Of a stretch of 64,000 nt of DNA, positions 52,143 to 60,857 are shown in pieces. Both the position numbers and the translations under genes were made by a program. Source of the DNA: a virus; IMG/VR virus record IMGVR_UViG_3300008448_000033, positions 21,592 through 85,591 of that record; one strand, given 5' to 3'. The notes beneath the pieces are model-generated. The model saw only the letters and a list, made by a program, of their open reading frames with translations. It did not search any database and had not been told where the DNA came from. Numbering within the stretch: position 1 is the stretch's first letter; each line of letters starts with the position of its first letter.

Positions 52143-52335
52143 ATTCTTCTTCGCTTTCTGCCTCAATTTCTGCTATAATTTTGTCATATTTTTTATACAT
52201 TTTATCTACTTCATCTAATATTTCCTGTTTATTTTTCATCAGGATTGATTGAGATTTTATGTCTTTAACGTGTGATAAAATTAACTTTGTCATTTCGTCA
52301 AAATCTTTTAATAAATATGTAATTTTACGTTTCAT
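52132..52335 (-). CDS. Hypothetical coiled-coil protein
   Basis: A 67-residue helical protein (EILDEVDKMYKKYDKIIAEI) with acidic end (EAESEEEYEV). First gene after the terminator/late-box pair at 52350-52393, with TTTTGAGGTATTT before the ATG. It is placed like a small structural or assembly protein. Confidence 0.55.
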   Translation of the reverse strand: MKRKITYLLKDFDEMTKLILSHVKDIKSQSILMKNKQEILDEVDKMYKKYDKIIAEIEAESEEEYEV

Positions 52336-52349
52336 AAATACCTCAAAAT

Positions 52350-52360
52350 ATAAATAGTAT
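52350..52360 (-). promoter_or_regulatory. Late-promoter-like box 6
   Basis: Gene strand ATACTATTTATATTTT directly after the T run of the terminator and 15 bases before ATG 52335. Confidence 0.55.
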
Positions 52361-52393
52361 AAAAAAAACAGGGTGGCACTTTAAGCCACCCTG
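52361..52393 (-). terminator. Rho-independent terminator after fibre C
   Basis: Gene strand CAGGGTGGC-TTAAAGT-GCCACCCTG followed by eight T: a strong 9-bp GC-rich stem. Confidence 0.93.
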
Positions 52394-52418
52394 CTAAAAT
52401 AAATTTTAAATTATTTTA

Positions 52419-53603
52419 TTATTCAAATGGCTTTTCGTTAACAACAATTAAACGAATTTCTGTGTTTGTTGAGGCTGCTGGAGCGTCAATCACGATATAT
52501 GGATACCATGCAGTATCACCACCTGCGCCTTGTGAAGCAGTTATTTTAACGCTTGTTAGGTCATTAAGCCAACCGTCGTCGCTACGAACGGCAACATCAA
52601 TTGAAAGATATCTTGCTTCGTTAATAACTGTGCTTGCCGTGGCATTGGAAATTTGAACATAACCACCAGTAACGTATGCCGTGCTCATAGAGCCAGCATC
52701 AAGATTACCAGAAAGAATAACTCTAATACCGTCTTGTCCTGATGTCTTTACACCCTGCACGGCAGAACGTCTGTTGTTATATGTTTCTGTTGATACACCG
52801 CTATTTACTTGTCCCTCTAAGCCTTCAATCTCGCCACCAAGAGCAATTAGCGATTGCGTGAGGTCAAATAAAGAACCAGTAGTAAGACCAAACCTTCCAT
52901 ATTGCGTATTTGATTTTATTAATACAGTTCCGCTAAGGCTTGTTGAACCGCTGACTACTAAGCCAGTAAGATGACCAACGCTTGTTAGCGACGATCCTAC
53001 AACATTAGATCCTAGTGCAGTCGCGGATAGAACTTCTGTACCACTAATTTTAAATATCTTACCGCTTGCAAGATCTAAGTTTTCACTCGATTTAAATGCG
53101 GTTGAAGCATGATTATATTGAAATCTTGCTAATCCATCGCTTCCTGAACCGACAGAAAAACCTGCACCGTTAGCATCAGATAGGGTGGTGCTACCACTTG
53201 CTAATGCAAGCGATAAATCTCCAATATTAACTGTTGAAGAATCAACGCTTGTGGTAGTGCCTTTAACTCTAAGATTCCCAACAACAGTTAAATCGCCGCC
53301 GATTGAAGCAGCATTTGTAACGTCTAACGAACTTGCGCTAACTTGAACTGCGCTAGCGTTTAAAGCAGCACCAGTTACCGTTACGCCATTAGCAGCGGTA
53401 ACTAAACCACCGGCTTTTACTTCACCGGAGCTACTAAGTGCGCTACCTGTAATTGCAAAATCAGTACTACCAATTTGCGTAGAGGTAATCGCGGTATTAC
53501 CACCAATACTTAAACTACCATTACCGCCTACAGATAATGAGCCGCTTGTGCCTAACGCGCCAGATACTTGTAGATCAGTTAAAATTTTTAATGGATTTGC
53601 CAT
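52419..53603 (-). CDS. Fibre-like structural protein C
   Basis: A 394-residue fibre-like protein. N terminus NPLKILTDLQVSGALGTSGS shares the K-[IV]-L-T-D-L motif with proteins B and the 990-residue fibre. Beta-repeat shaft about 20-225 (SIGGDLTVVGNLRVKG and similar). The C-terminal about 110 residues (SAVQGVKTSGQD... RLIVVNEKP) are related to the terminal domain of proteins A and B. Ribosome site CCGAGGAAAATAGAA, late-type box about 45 bases upstream. Confidence 0.7.
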   Translation of the reverse strand: MANPLKILTDLQVSGALGTSGSLSVGGNGSLSIGGNTAITSTQIGSTDFAITGSALSSSGEVKAGGLVTAANGVTVTGAALNASAVQVSASSLDVTNAASIGGDLTVVGNLRVKGTTTSVDSSTVNIGDLSLALASGSTTLSDANGAGFSVGSGSDGLARFQYNHASTAFKSSENLDLASGKIFKISGTEVLSATALGSNVVGSSLTSVGHLTGLVVSGSTSLSGTVLIKSNTQYGRFGLTTGSLFDLTQSLIALGGEIEGLEGQVNSGVSTETYNNRRSAVQGVKTSGQDGIRVILSGNLDAGSMSTAYVTGGYVQISNATASTVINEARYLSIDVAVRSDDGWLNDLTSVKITASQGAGGDTAWYPYIVIDAPAASTNTEIRLIVVNEKPFE

Positions 53604-53647
53604 TTCTATTTTCCTCGGTCAAAGACCAACTATGTTTATTTCTTTTA

Positions 53648-53660
53648 ATAAATAGTATTT
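53648..53660 (-). promoter_or_regulatory. Late-promoter-like box 7
   Basis: Gene strand AAATACTATTTATTAAA, 45 bases before ATG 53603 of fibre C. Confidence 0.5.
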
Positions 53661-53670
53661 TATTTTTACA

Positions 53671-54765
53671 TTAACCAATTATTGTTACAACATATTTAAC
53701 GCCGATATTTAATGGGTCTGGAGGATCACCAGTATCTATAGTAATCGTATTTAAATCAGTAAAACTAATACCAACCTCAAGTTTTTCGTAATCGTCAGCT
53801 GCGCTATTGGATCTAACGGATACGTACATATCTCTTGTATTCAAGTTATGTTGAATTACATATGTATTTTCTGTAGAATTGCCTATAAAAAATGTTTTTT
53901 TAATTGCAGTTACAGATTCGCCAACAATATTAGATTCTGATGGTTGTCTTTTTCTTGGCTCCGCTTTTCTTGTCTCTAAGATTATATTTTCTTTGGGTAA
54001 TTTGACAGAAACAGCATTTTCACTGGTTATAACGTTAGGCTCATTTTGAGATTTTCCATCACCGATCAGATACCCAGTTACTTTAACTGTTAGTTTTGTA
54101 ACATATTGTCTCTCTTCGGATTCTAGCGATACAGCACCCTCTTCTATTTCAAAATTACCACCCATAAATGATTCAAACCGATAGCCATCATGTTCTATTA
54201 AAAAATGCTTTACTGCCCTTGTAGTAGAAATAAAAGGGTGTATAATATCATTCATTTGCTGTAAATAATTTGTTTTTATAGATATTGTATAGTCAACATT
54301 AACATAAACAGGCAATCTAATTGATTTTGTTTGATAGACAATTTGTGGAGTTTTTGTTAAAGCATAATTTAATTTTTTTGTACCCTTATACGCAGCATTA
54401 TTTGCGTATTTTGATGTTTTTTCTTGATTGATTACTTGAGAGAAACCTATTCTATCAAATCCCGGTATATTGGCTTGAAATGCGCCCTTAACGCTTGCAG
54501 GATCTTTTTCTATACCTCCTCTCTCTACAGAAATAAAAGGCGCTATGAGAGTTCCATCCTGATCTCGTAAATCTTTATAATTTTTTATCTGAAATGCTCT
54601 TTCGGCAGAGGCCCATATAACAGGTACTTTTCTAAAACCTTCATTTGTTGTTACTCTTGGATCAATTTTTTTATCCACCCAATTAAACAAAGCAAAATCA
54701 ATTGTTTCTAAAGTACATGGTTTTATGTTATCTATAAATTTTTCTTCTGGTGTGTTACTTTGCAT
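53671..54765 (-). CDS. Tail terminator/neck protein with fused C-terminal domain
   Basis: A 364-residue protein. The part to about 265 has PCTLETIDFALFNWVDKK, VIWASAERAFQIKN and IRLPVYVNVDYTISIKTNYL, a pattern of tail-sheath stabiliser/neck proteins (T4 gp15-type position). A basic linker leads to a C-terminal beta domain (IGNSTENTYVIQHNLNTRDM, ending VGVKYVVTIIG-like) often attached to phage surface proteins. It overlaps the next gene by 11 bases. The role is assigned from pattern and position. Confidence 0.6.
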   Translation of the reverse strand: MQSNTPEEKFIDNIKPCTLETIDFALFNWVDKKIDPRVTTNEGFRKVPVIWASAERAFQIKNYKDLRDQDGTLIAPFISVERGGIEKDPASVKGAFQANIPGFDRIGFSQVINQEKTSKYANNAAYKGTKKLNYALTKTPQIVYQTKSIRLPVYVNVDYTISIKTNYLQQMNDIIHPFISTTRAVKHFLIEHDGYRFESFMGGNFEIEEGAVSLESEERQYVTKLTVKVTGYLIGDGKSQNEPNVITSENAVSVKLPKENIILETRKAEPRKRQPSESNIVGESVTAIKKTFFIGNSTENTYVIQHNLNTRDMYVSVRSNSAADDYEKLEVGISFTDLNTITIDTGDPPDPLNIGVKYVVTIIG

Positions 54766-55255
54766 TAAATACTCCTTCGCGTGCTTTCACACATTCTGCT
54801 TCTATTTCAAATTTATGGTCTGTTTGACCAAATAATTGCTTTGGTTCATTTAAGGTAACTATTTCATAAAAAGAGTCACCATATCTTATAAAATCGCCTT
54901 CTCTTACAAATAAATTCTGATCTTCTGTGAGCCTTCTTTTGTGAAAGTGAATTTTTATAGATGGTCTTTTATCAATGCCAAATTTAGTTGTAGTTGTTTT
55001 TATACCTTCCCATTCAATTAAAACATTGATTTTTATTGGAGATAGGAACGTTTTACGCAACGATTCTCCATATAAAGGATGATAATTGGTTGTTTCAAGA
55101 TCTATTGGATAGTAAACAATTGTCTGTCCAATAACTCTTTCAATTAATTCATCATTTATTTGTTTAACAAAGTCTCGTTCTTTTTTACCCGTAAATAAAG
55201 GTGGTGGTGGAGCATCAACTTGCTGAATTATATCTTCTTTCTTTTTTCTAGGCAT
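54755..55255 (-). CDS. Head-tail neck/completion protein
   Basis: A 166-residue protein with YYPIDLETTNYHPLYGESLR, IKIHFHKRRLTEDQNLFVRE then GDFIRYGDSFYEIVTLNEPK. This is a conserved connector protein of T4-like aquatic phages in the position of gp14/gp3. The fold appears a small beta barrel as in head-closure proteins. It sits between gp13-like and gp15-like genes. Confidence 0.6.
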   Translation of the reverse strand: MPRKKKEDIIQQVDAPPPPLFTGKKERDFVKQINDELIERVIGQTIVYYPIDLETTNYHPLYGESLRKTFLSPIKINVLIEWEGIKTTTTKFGIDKRPSIKIHFHKRRLTEDQNLFVREGDFIRYGDSFYEIVTLNEPKQLFGQTDHKFEIEAECVKAREGVFNAK

Positions 55256-55261
55256 ATTTTA

Positions 55262-56548
55262 TTATCCAACAAATATTAATGTGGGTATGAATGTCTGAGC
55301 TTTTGTAGCATCTTCAAGAATCTTTGCATTTTCTTCGCCAAGCTTTGAGTAGACCATTTCTGCTAATGTTGTTTTTAATTCTTCCCTTAAATCCTTTTGC
55401 TCGCCCTGTCCCTGTGTTATTAGATCATTGCCATTCAATTGAACTGTTTCGCCGGGGATTGGAATACTGCCGAATTTGCTTCTAACGTAGCCTAACATTT
55501 CTTTGCTTAATGCAAGAGCATATCTGCGAATCCATTGTTTACCAATAGAATTGATTTTATCGTATGGTATATTTTGAAATGGTATTGTATTCATATTGTT
55601 AATACCATCAACTCCCGTTTTTCCTCTGGTTCCTTCATCCCAAGCATCAGTTGCAATAACAAATTCAACATACATATTATCAGGACTCATTATGTTAGGA
55701 GTTGGAAATATTCTTAAATAATTATCTTTAATTTGGTATGAATAATCAGATACTCTTGTTTTAATCGCATCTTCATAAGCCATAGCTTGTAATTTATTTT
55801 GCCAAGCTGGAATTATCTCAAACGTGCTATCATCAGCATATTGACCATAAGTACTTAAATTACCTACAACGTTAAGGCCACCGAAATAACCATAGAAATT
55901 CCATGATGCACCGGGGGTTTTATAATAAACTTTTTTAATCAATATTCTTTTATTTTGTATTTTATTATAAAAATCTTTATCGGCATTTAATGAAGAGCTA
56001 TAAATTATTGTTTGCAAATCATAGTCTTGAACATCTATTTGAGGAGTAAAAGAAGCTGAATAAATAGGAGTCGTGCCACCAAGACCTATTTCGGTTGCTA
56101 CAGAATTTGCTATTTTCTTTAAGTAAGAGAATGTAAAATTTGGAAATTTCAAACTAAGATGAGTGCTGCCCGTGATATCAGATCCAGTTAATTGACCTTT
56201 AGAATCAAAAGTTCCTGTTGATTGTCCTAATATAAATGGTAATACGTTTTTACTCTGATGAGTGTTGACAATATAGGAATACTCTAATACTGATTCTTCA
56301 TACGCTGCGTATACTTGTTGCTCTGTAATTTCTAGGTCAAGGACATCACCGCCTAGCTTTTTATATACATAACTAACCTGCTCGACTGCACCTTGTTTAA
56401 ACGCATTTATTTGCTCGCTTGACCAATATGTTGGTGAGACATACACACCAAATGGTAATGATGAAGAAACAACATTACCAGTTGAGCCTGTTACTGGTAG
56501 AATAACTTTGCTCATTTGCGATGTTGGAGTTAAAATTGGTAGCGACAT
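55262..56548 (-). CDS. Neck protein (gp13-like)
   Basis: A 428-residue protein. The C-terminal half (WIRRYALALSKEMLGYVRSK, then IPIPGETVQLNGNDLITQGQ) is the conserved core of T4-like neck/adaptor proteins. The N-terminal part has a Ser/Thr-rich beta stretch. AGAGGATAATAA precedes the ATG. Upstream is the capsid terminator, so this begins the tail-completion unit, though no clear late-type box is present in the 150-base gap. Confidence 0.7.
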   Translation of the reverse strand: MSLPILTPTSQMSKVILPVTGSTGNVVSSSLPFGVYVSPTYWSSEQINAFKQGAVEQVSYVYKKLGGDVLDLEITEQQVYAAYEESVLEYSYIVNTHQSKNVLPFILGQSTGTFDSKGQLTGSDITGSTHLSLKFPNFTFSYLKKIANSVATEIGLGGTTPIYSASFTPQIDVQDYDLQTIIYSSSLNADKDFYNKIQNKRILIKKVYYKTPGASWNFYGYFGGLNVVGNLSTYGQYADDSTFEIIPAWQNKLQAMAYEDAIKTRVSDYSYQIKDNYLRIFPTPNIMSPDNMYVEFVIATDAWDEGTRGKTGVDGINNMNTIPFQNIPYDKINSIGKQWIRRYALALSKEMLGYVRSKFGSIPIPGETVQLNGNDLITQGQGEQKDLREELKTTLAEMVYSKLGEENAKILEDATKAQTFIPTLIFVG

Positions 56549-56644
56549 TTATTATCCTCTTATAAAATATCTAAAATTTTGCTTTTCTTCTTATCTATGC
56601 TCAATAATATAGATTAATTAGTTTTCTTTTAAGTTTAAAGCAAT

Positions 56645-56673
56645 AAAAAACCCCGCTTCTTTTGGAAGCGGGG
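56645..56673 (-). terminator. Rho-independent terminator after major capsid gene
   Basis: Gene strand CCCCGCTTC-CAAAA-GAAGCGGGG followed by TTTTTTATT: a 9-bp stem. The rest of the 56549-56698 gap is AT-rich and shows no gene. Confidence 0.94.
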
Positions 56674-56698
56674 AGCTTTTCAGCTTTTAATTTTTACT

Positions 56699-58591
56699 TT
56701 AGCCTTCTAGATCGCGGACAACAACTAGACCGTACATATCTGGTCTAACCATCGCTTTGCCGTAACGAGTCATAACAGCTTTGCGTGGTACGAAGGTTGA
56801 AGGATCGAAGATGGTTGGTGTGGTTTGTAGTGGGACATAAGGAGCGTAAACATAACCGCTCTCTAGGAATGAGCCACCTTTACGACCAACTAGGATTACG
56901 TTGCGTAGGAAGTATGGATCTACGATAACATCCCACTTCTTTGATAGTTCACCGACCTTAACTGCGCCAACTGAACCTTTTTCAGCTTCGTGAGTTACTG
57001 AAGCGCGGAAGCCAGCGGTGAATTCAAGGATGTTTGCAACTTCTGGTGAGACAACGAGGAAGTTTGCACCGCCGCGTAATGTCTTACGATAGATAGCTGC
57101 TGATACATCGTTGATTGTTTCAACTAGGGTTTCATACCACATTGAAACGTTACCGGTGAAATCAGGAGGAGCAGCATAATCTGTTGATGCTGCGCTTGAA
57201 CCTAGAACGTCAGTACCAGTCTTACGGTTCAAGAATTTACCGGGACGGCGTGACCAGTATAGAGTACCTGCGGTTGAACCCTTGACTAGATCGTTTAGAA
57301 TTTCTTGGTCAATTTCAAGACCAATTTGTTCTGATAGAATGCTGGTCAATTCAACTTCGGCGTCGAGGTTGTGATAAGCATTCAAATCTTGACCTAATTC
57401 TGGGGTCCAGCTTGCCTTGAGCTTGCGTGATTGAGCAGTGATTGAGAAGCTGTCAACCTTTAATTCTAGTTCTGGTAGATTTGCAGAACCTTCAAGAACC
57501 ATACCTTGATTGCTGTTATCACCTTTCAAGATACCAAGTTGATCTTGTGCTGTACCAACGGTGCTGATACGATCTTTAACTGGGAATTGTAGAACGATAT
57601 TGCCAGCTGGACTTGAAGCGCGTGCTGAACCACCAACTAGTGTGCTACCTTCTGTTTTTGCAGCAGAAGCTAAACCAGAAGTTGTACCAACTAGAACAAA
57701 TTCTAGATATTTTGTACCAGCGGTATCATTAGTGACACCCGATCTACCCTTACCTTCAACGATACGGCTCAAACGACGAACAACGTTGACAGCACCAGAG
57801 CTACCTGATAGTGTAAGAGCAGCATTTGAAGAGACGGAACCAGTAACGATTGAGAGCGAAACTAAATCATTGACTGCAACTAACTCAAATGAAGCATCCG
57901 CCGCAGCTAATGTCGCAACTGGAGCGCGAACAACAAGTGCTGTTTTTGTTGTTTCACTTAGCAAGTCTGGGTCAAAACGAATGTATGAACCACCCGATTC
58001 AAGCGAAGATGATGAGCCTAGATCGACAACTTTAGTGATTGCAAAAGAAGTACCGTCACCGAATGATGCTGACGCACGGGCACGACCATAACCGCTCATT
58101 AATGAGTAGAAACCAGCTTCTACTAATTCTTTGCCAGCTGAATCACGGCCATCTAAACGAACACCGCCTGTTAATTGGACACCAAGGCGATCACCGAAAA
58201 CAGATGAATTTTGTGCCATAACTTCATCGTTAGCAAAACCTAGTCTTTCACCTCTTCTGAAGTCGAGGAAGAATACTAGACCTGATGGTAAGCTCATTGG
58301 TTGGACTGAAACTAGATCGTTAGCAATCAAACCAGCGAATACACGGCGAACGATGGGGAATGCTACAGCGGCGAAACCTTGTACGTCACCACCACCCATT
58401 GAGTTAGCTTCTTTCAATAGTTCTTGTGCTTGGTTCTCAAGCAAACGTGCCATAGTGCTTTTCTTGTGTTCTGTGTTCAAGCCTTCTAATAGACCTGATT
58501 TTTCCCATTTGCCAACGAGGGCTTGGGTTTCCTTTAGTACGTTGCGTTCAACAACGCCTTCAGTTAGTGTTTCTAAAATATTTTTTGACAT
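56699..58591 (-). CDS. Major capsid protein (gp23-like)
   Basis: About 630 residues from ATG 58591 (GGAG eight bases upstream); ATG at 58603 would add four residues without a site. The segment ALVGKWEKSGLLEGL, then TMARLLENQAQELLKEAN and DVQGFAAVAFPIVRRVFAGL, IANDLVSVQPMSLPSGLVFF follows T4 gp23 closely. It is HK97-fold, cleaved in T4 by the prohead protease; possible [IL]-x-E sites here include LLEG and LLKEA in the first about 65 residues. The gene looks richer in G/C than its neighbours, as often seen for very highly expressed capsid genes. Confidence 0.95.
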   Translation of the reverse strand: MSKNILETLTEGVVERNVLKETQALVGKWEKSGLLEGLNTEHKKSTMARLLENQAQELLKEANSMGGGDVQGFAAVAFPIVRRVFAGLIANDLVSVQPMSLPSGLVFFLDFRRGERLGFANDEVMAQNSSVFGDRLGVQLTGGVRLDGRDSAGKELVEAGFYSLMSGYGRARASASFGDGTSFAITKVVDLGSSSSLESGGSYIRFDPDLLSETTKTALVVRAPVATLAAADASFELVAVNDLVSLSIVTGSVSSNAALTLSGSSGAVNVVRRLSRIVEGKGRSGVTNDTAGTKYLEFVLVGTTSGLASAAKTEGSTLVGGSARASSPAGNIVLQFPVKDRISTVGTAQDQLGILKGDNSNQGMVLEGSANLPELELKVDSFSITAQSRKLKASWTPELGQDLNAYHNLDAEVELTSILSEQIGLEIDQEILNDLVKGSTAGTLYWSRRPGKFLNRKTGTDVLGSSAASTDYAAPPDFTGNVSMWYETLVETINDVSAAIYRKTLRGGANFLVVSPEVANILEFTAGFRASVTHEAEKGSVGAVKVGELSKKWDVIVDPYFLRNVILVGRKGGSFLESGYVYAPYVPLQTTPTIFDPSTFVPRKAVMTRYGKAMVRPDMYGLVVVRDLEG

Positions 58592-58624
58592 TTTATTCTC
58601 CATAAACCTTTATAGGTTGTAATT

Positions 58625-60064
58625 TTATTTTTTGTTAATACCTGCTAAAATCTTCATACGTTCTGATTGCGGACTTGCTTCTTGACTTGTTCTTGAACGA
58701 ACCAAGAACGGACTTGCACCTGATCGTGAAACTGCTTCGTTTAGTGATTTCGGTGCTTTAACTTCGATCTTAGCACCTTCCACCGCACTTTGAAGTGTTT
58801 CAAAAGCGATTTTGGCTGTTTCAACCGTTTCTGTTTTAGCAATAGATTCGACAATCATCTTTTTTTGTCGCTCATTCAAGGAGATATTTTCTAAAACACG
58901 GTTTGTATATAGTAATTTAGCATTTGAAAGATTCATTCTTTCAATATGTTCCTTAAGGGAACCAAGCATGTTTTTCAAATCTAAATTTTCTTTCTTTAAT
59001 TCTTCGTTTCTTTTTTTTGTTTTTGCAATTTGCTTATCGCTTTCTTCAACTGCGTCTTGCAAATGTTTTAATTCTTCTTTATATTTATCATCTTTACGGT
59101 GAGCTAATTCATTTGCTACCGCTTCTCTTGTTTCTTTTGTTGTGACACCACGATGACCAGTTGGAACATTTTTTGTATCCACTTCTACTGTTGTTTCTTC
59201 TTCTAATTCACCATATTGTGGTTCCATACTTACTTCGTCTTGTTCTTCTTCACCAAAATTGACCATCATATCTTCGTCTTGTTCTTCGCCTTCTTCGTCC
59301 ATAGATACCAATAAGTCTTCGCTTACATCTGCGTCCGGTTCTGGATCAACAGCGCCATCATTCATTAAAGCTGCTAAATTTTCATCATATTCTTCTTGCC
59401 CTTCTTCATATCCAGCAGGTTCAATAAATTCTGGACCTTCGCCAAAACCGGCACCAGCTTCATCTAGATCTTTTTCATAAAATTCAAACATTTCATCTTC
59501 ATCTAGAGCTTCTGGCGAATAATAGCCTTCACCTTCTTCTAAATCTTGATCGCCTTCATCTGCGTTTTCGTCTTCGTCAACATCATAAGACATTGATTCT
59601 GCTAATGCTGGTGCTGCGGGTGTTGGGATACCAGTTGGTGCTGCCCCCATAGCTGGCATGCTTGTCATTGGAAGCATACCACCACCAGTTTGCATAGCTG
59701 GCTCTTCTTCTTGTTCAATTTCTGGTGTTTGTTTCTTAAGTTCTGAAAAATCTATTTCGATCATTTGCTTATCGTCATCTGTCATATAGGAATCAGGTGT
59801 TTTTTCAACTAAATCCTTTTCTATACGAGATTTTTCTTTTTTTGACGATAAATCTGATGGAGTATTTTCTAAAGCACTAGCTGCATCCATTGGATCTTCT
59901 TTTGGCTCAACAGGTTCGGCTTGTTCTTCTTGTTCTAATAATTTATCTACTGCTTCTTTGATTTGATGAGAGTATTTTTCGACCAAATCCTTTTCAGCAC
60001 TTTTGATAGCCGCTTGTCTAAGGGCGGTTGCGTCAACGATGGCTTGTTCCAATAGTGATGACAT
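58625..60064 (-). CDS. Prohead core scaffold protein
   Basis: About 479 residues from ATG 60064 (GGAGAAATTA upstream); the longer frame begins with TTG and no site. The N terminus SSLLEQAIVDATALRQAA is amphipathic. The centre (about 90-310) is very acidic and low-complexity; the C-terminal part (about 320-440) is a long coiled coil (ELKKENLDLKNMLGSLKEHI, LLYTNRVLENISLNERQKKM) typical of T4-like core proteins (gp22 position). It directly precedes the major capsid gene. A late-type box is 31 bases upstream. Confidence 0.8.
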   Translation of the reverse strand: MSSLLEQAIVDATALRQAAIKSAEKDLVEKYSHQIKEAVDKLLEQEEQAEPVEPKEDPMDAASALENTPSDLSSKKEKSRIEKDLVEKTPDSYMTDDDKQMIEIDFSELKKQTPEIEQEEEPAMQTGGGMLPMTSMPAMGAAPTGIPTPAAPALAESMSYDVDEDENADEGDQDLEEGEGYYSPEALDEDEMFEFYEKDLDEAGAGFGEGPEFIEPAGYEEGQEEYDENLAALMNDGAVDPEPDADVSEDLLVSMDEEGEEQDEDMMVNFGEEEQDEVSMEPQYGELEEETTVEVDTKNVPTGHRGVTTKETREAVANELAHRKDDKYKEELKHLQDAVEESDKQIAKTKKRNEELKKENLDLKNMLGSLKEHIERMNLSNAKLLYTNRVLENISLNERQKKMIVESIAKTETVETAKIAFETLQSAVEGAKIEVKAPKSLNEAVSRSGASPFLVRSRTSQEASPQSERMKILAGINKK

Positions 60065-60094
60065 TAATTTCTCCAAAACGCATTAATATTTTAA

Positions 60095-60103
60095 TTAAAT
60101 AGT
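60095..60103 (-). promoter_or_regulatory. Late-promoter-like box 8
   Basis: Gene strand TACACTATTTAATTAA, 31 bases before the scaffold ATG. It differs by one base (ATTTAA for ATTTAT) from the main form. Confidence 0.4.
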
Positions 60104-60123
60104 GTACAATAATTCTAAATGAC

Positions 60124-60426
60124 TTAATCTGTTATATTTTTTGGTCGTGCTGTATTCTTTCTTTTCTTTTTTGGTGCCTCAATTGCTTCTTTATTCATTT
60201 CTTCATTGTATTTTTTAGAATTTCTAAGGCGATTGATTCTTTTTTGTCTTTCTTTAATTGATTTTTTTGTAAATCTTCTTGACATTGCAGAATTTTCATA
60301 TAAATAATATACTAAAGAGTCCTTACTACATTCTTTTAAGAATCTTTTAATCAAATTTTCTGTTGATTCTGCTGAAGGTCTAACTCCCGGTGGTAAACTA
60401 ACTGATAATAGTGCTGCTCTCGACAT
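60124..60426 (-). CDS. Ribosomal protein bS21-like
   Basis: A 100-residue basic protein. STENLIKRFLKECSKDSLVY then YENSAMSRRFTKKSIKERQK follows the bS21 order: an E-x-x-x-x-R-F-K-R-x-x-x-K helix, a Y-E-K-P-[ST]-like turn, and a basic Arg/Lys helix. The usual R-K-R-K cluster and the P of E-K-P are altered, so the match is moderate. Phage-borne bS21 is known in large aquatic phages, where it may bias translation towards phage messages. Its place beside capsid genes could instead mean a head protein. Confidence 0.45.
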   Translation of the reverse strand: MSRAALLSVSLPPGVRPSAESTENLIKRFLKECSKDSLVYYLYENSAMSRRFTKKSIKERQKRINRLRNSKKYNEEMNKEAIEAPKKKRKNTARPKNITD

Positions 60427-60434
60427 TTTATGCT

Positions 60435-60827
60435 CTACTTTCTGCCATTCATGGCATTTAAAATTTTATTCCATTGACCAGCGCTTTCGCTGATCATATC
60501 TTTTACTTTAACTTCTCTTTGAGTCTCCGGTACTTTAACTTCATTAATTGGTGTTGTTCCGTCAAATGGGTTAAAGCCTGTTCCTCCCATATCAAAACCA
60601 AGTTTTTTGTTTTTTTCTACAACTTCTTTTTTAAATACTTTATTATAATCTACTTTTTGTTTTAATTTTGGTTTCTGCTCAGATTCTTGTCTTTTTTGAA
60701 CAATTTTTTCTTCTTTGACAAGTTCTTGAGAGTCTGTTAAAGTTTTTAAACCTTCTTCTAAAAGAACTTCACGAATACATTCTTTAATTAGCGGTTTAAT
60801 TATTTTTTTTAATTCTTGTTTATCCAT
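60435..60827 (-). CDS. Small protein with head-targeting-like leader
   Basis: A 130-residue protein starting at ATG 60827 behind ACGAGGTTAAT. The leader MDKQELKKIIKPLIKECIRE is amphipathic and contains IKE and then LLEEG, in line with the leader group. A Lys/Glu linker and a conserved-looking FDMGGTGFNPFDGTTP segment follow. It is encoded just upstream of the scaffold, in the capsid unit, so a head role is likely. Confidence 0.6.
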   Translation of the reverse strand: MDKQELKKIIKPLIKECIREVLLEEGLKTLTDSQELVKEEKIVQKRQESEQKPKLKQKVDYNKVFKKEVVEKNKKLGFDMGGTGFNPFDGTTPINEVKVPETQREVKVKDMISESAGQWNKILNAMNGRK

Positions 60828-60857
60828 ATTAACCTCGTAAAATATTATTATACTACT

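Noticed and set aside
14900-52360. Plus-strand TATAAATAGT boxes read as rightward T4 late promoters
   Set aside because: There are no plus-strand genes for them to drive, and all lie at a fixed short distance upstream of minus-strand ATGs, so the gene-strand reading is preferred.
56549-56698. tRNA or small gene in the 150-base gap after the capsid gene
   Set aside because: No cloverleaf can be folded by eye and no frame with a ribosome site; only the terminator is seen.
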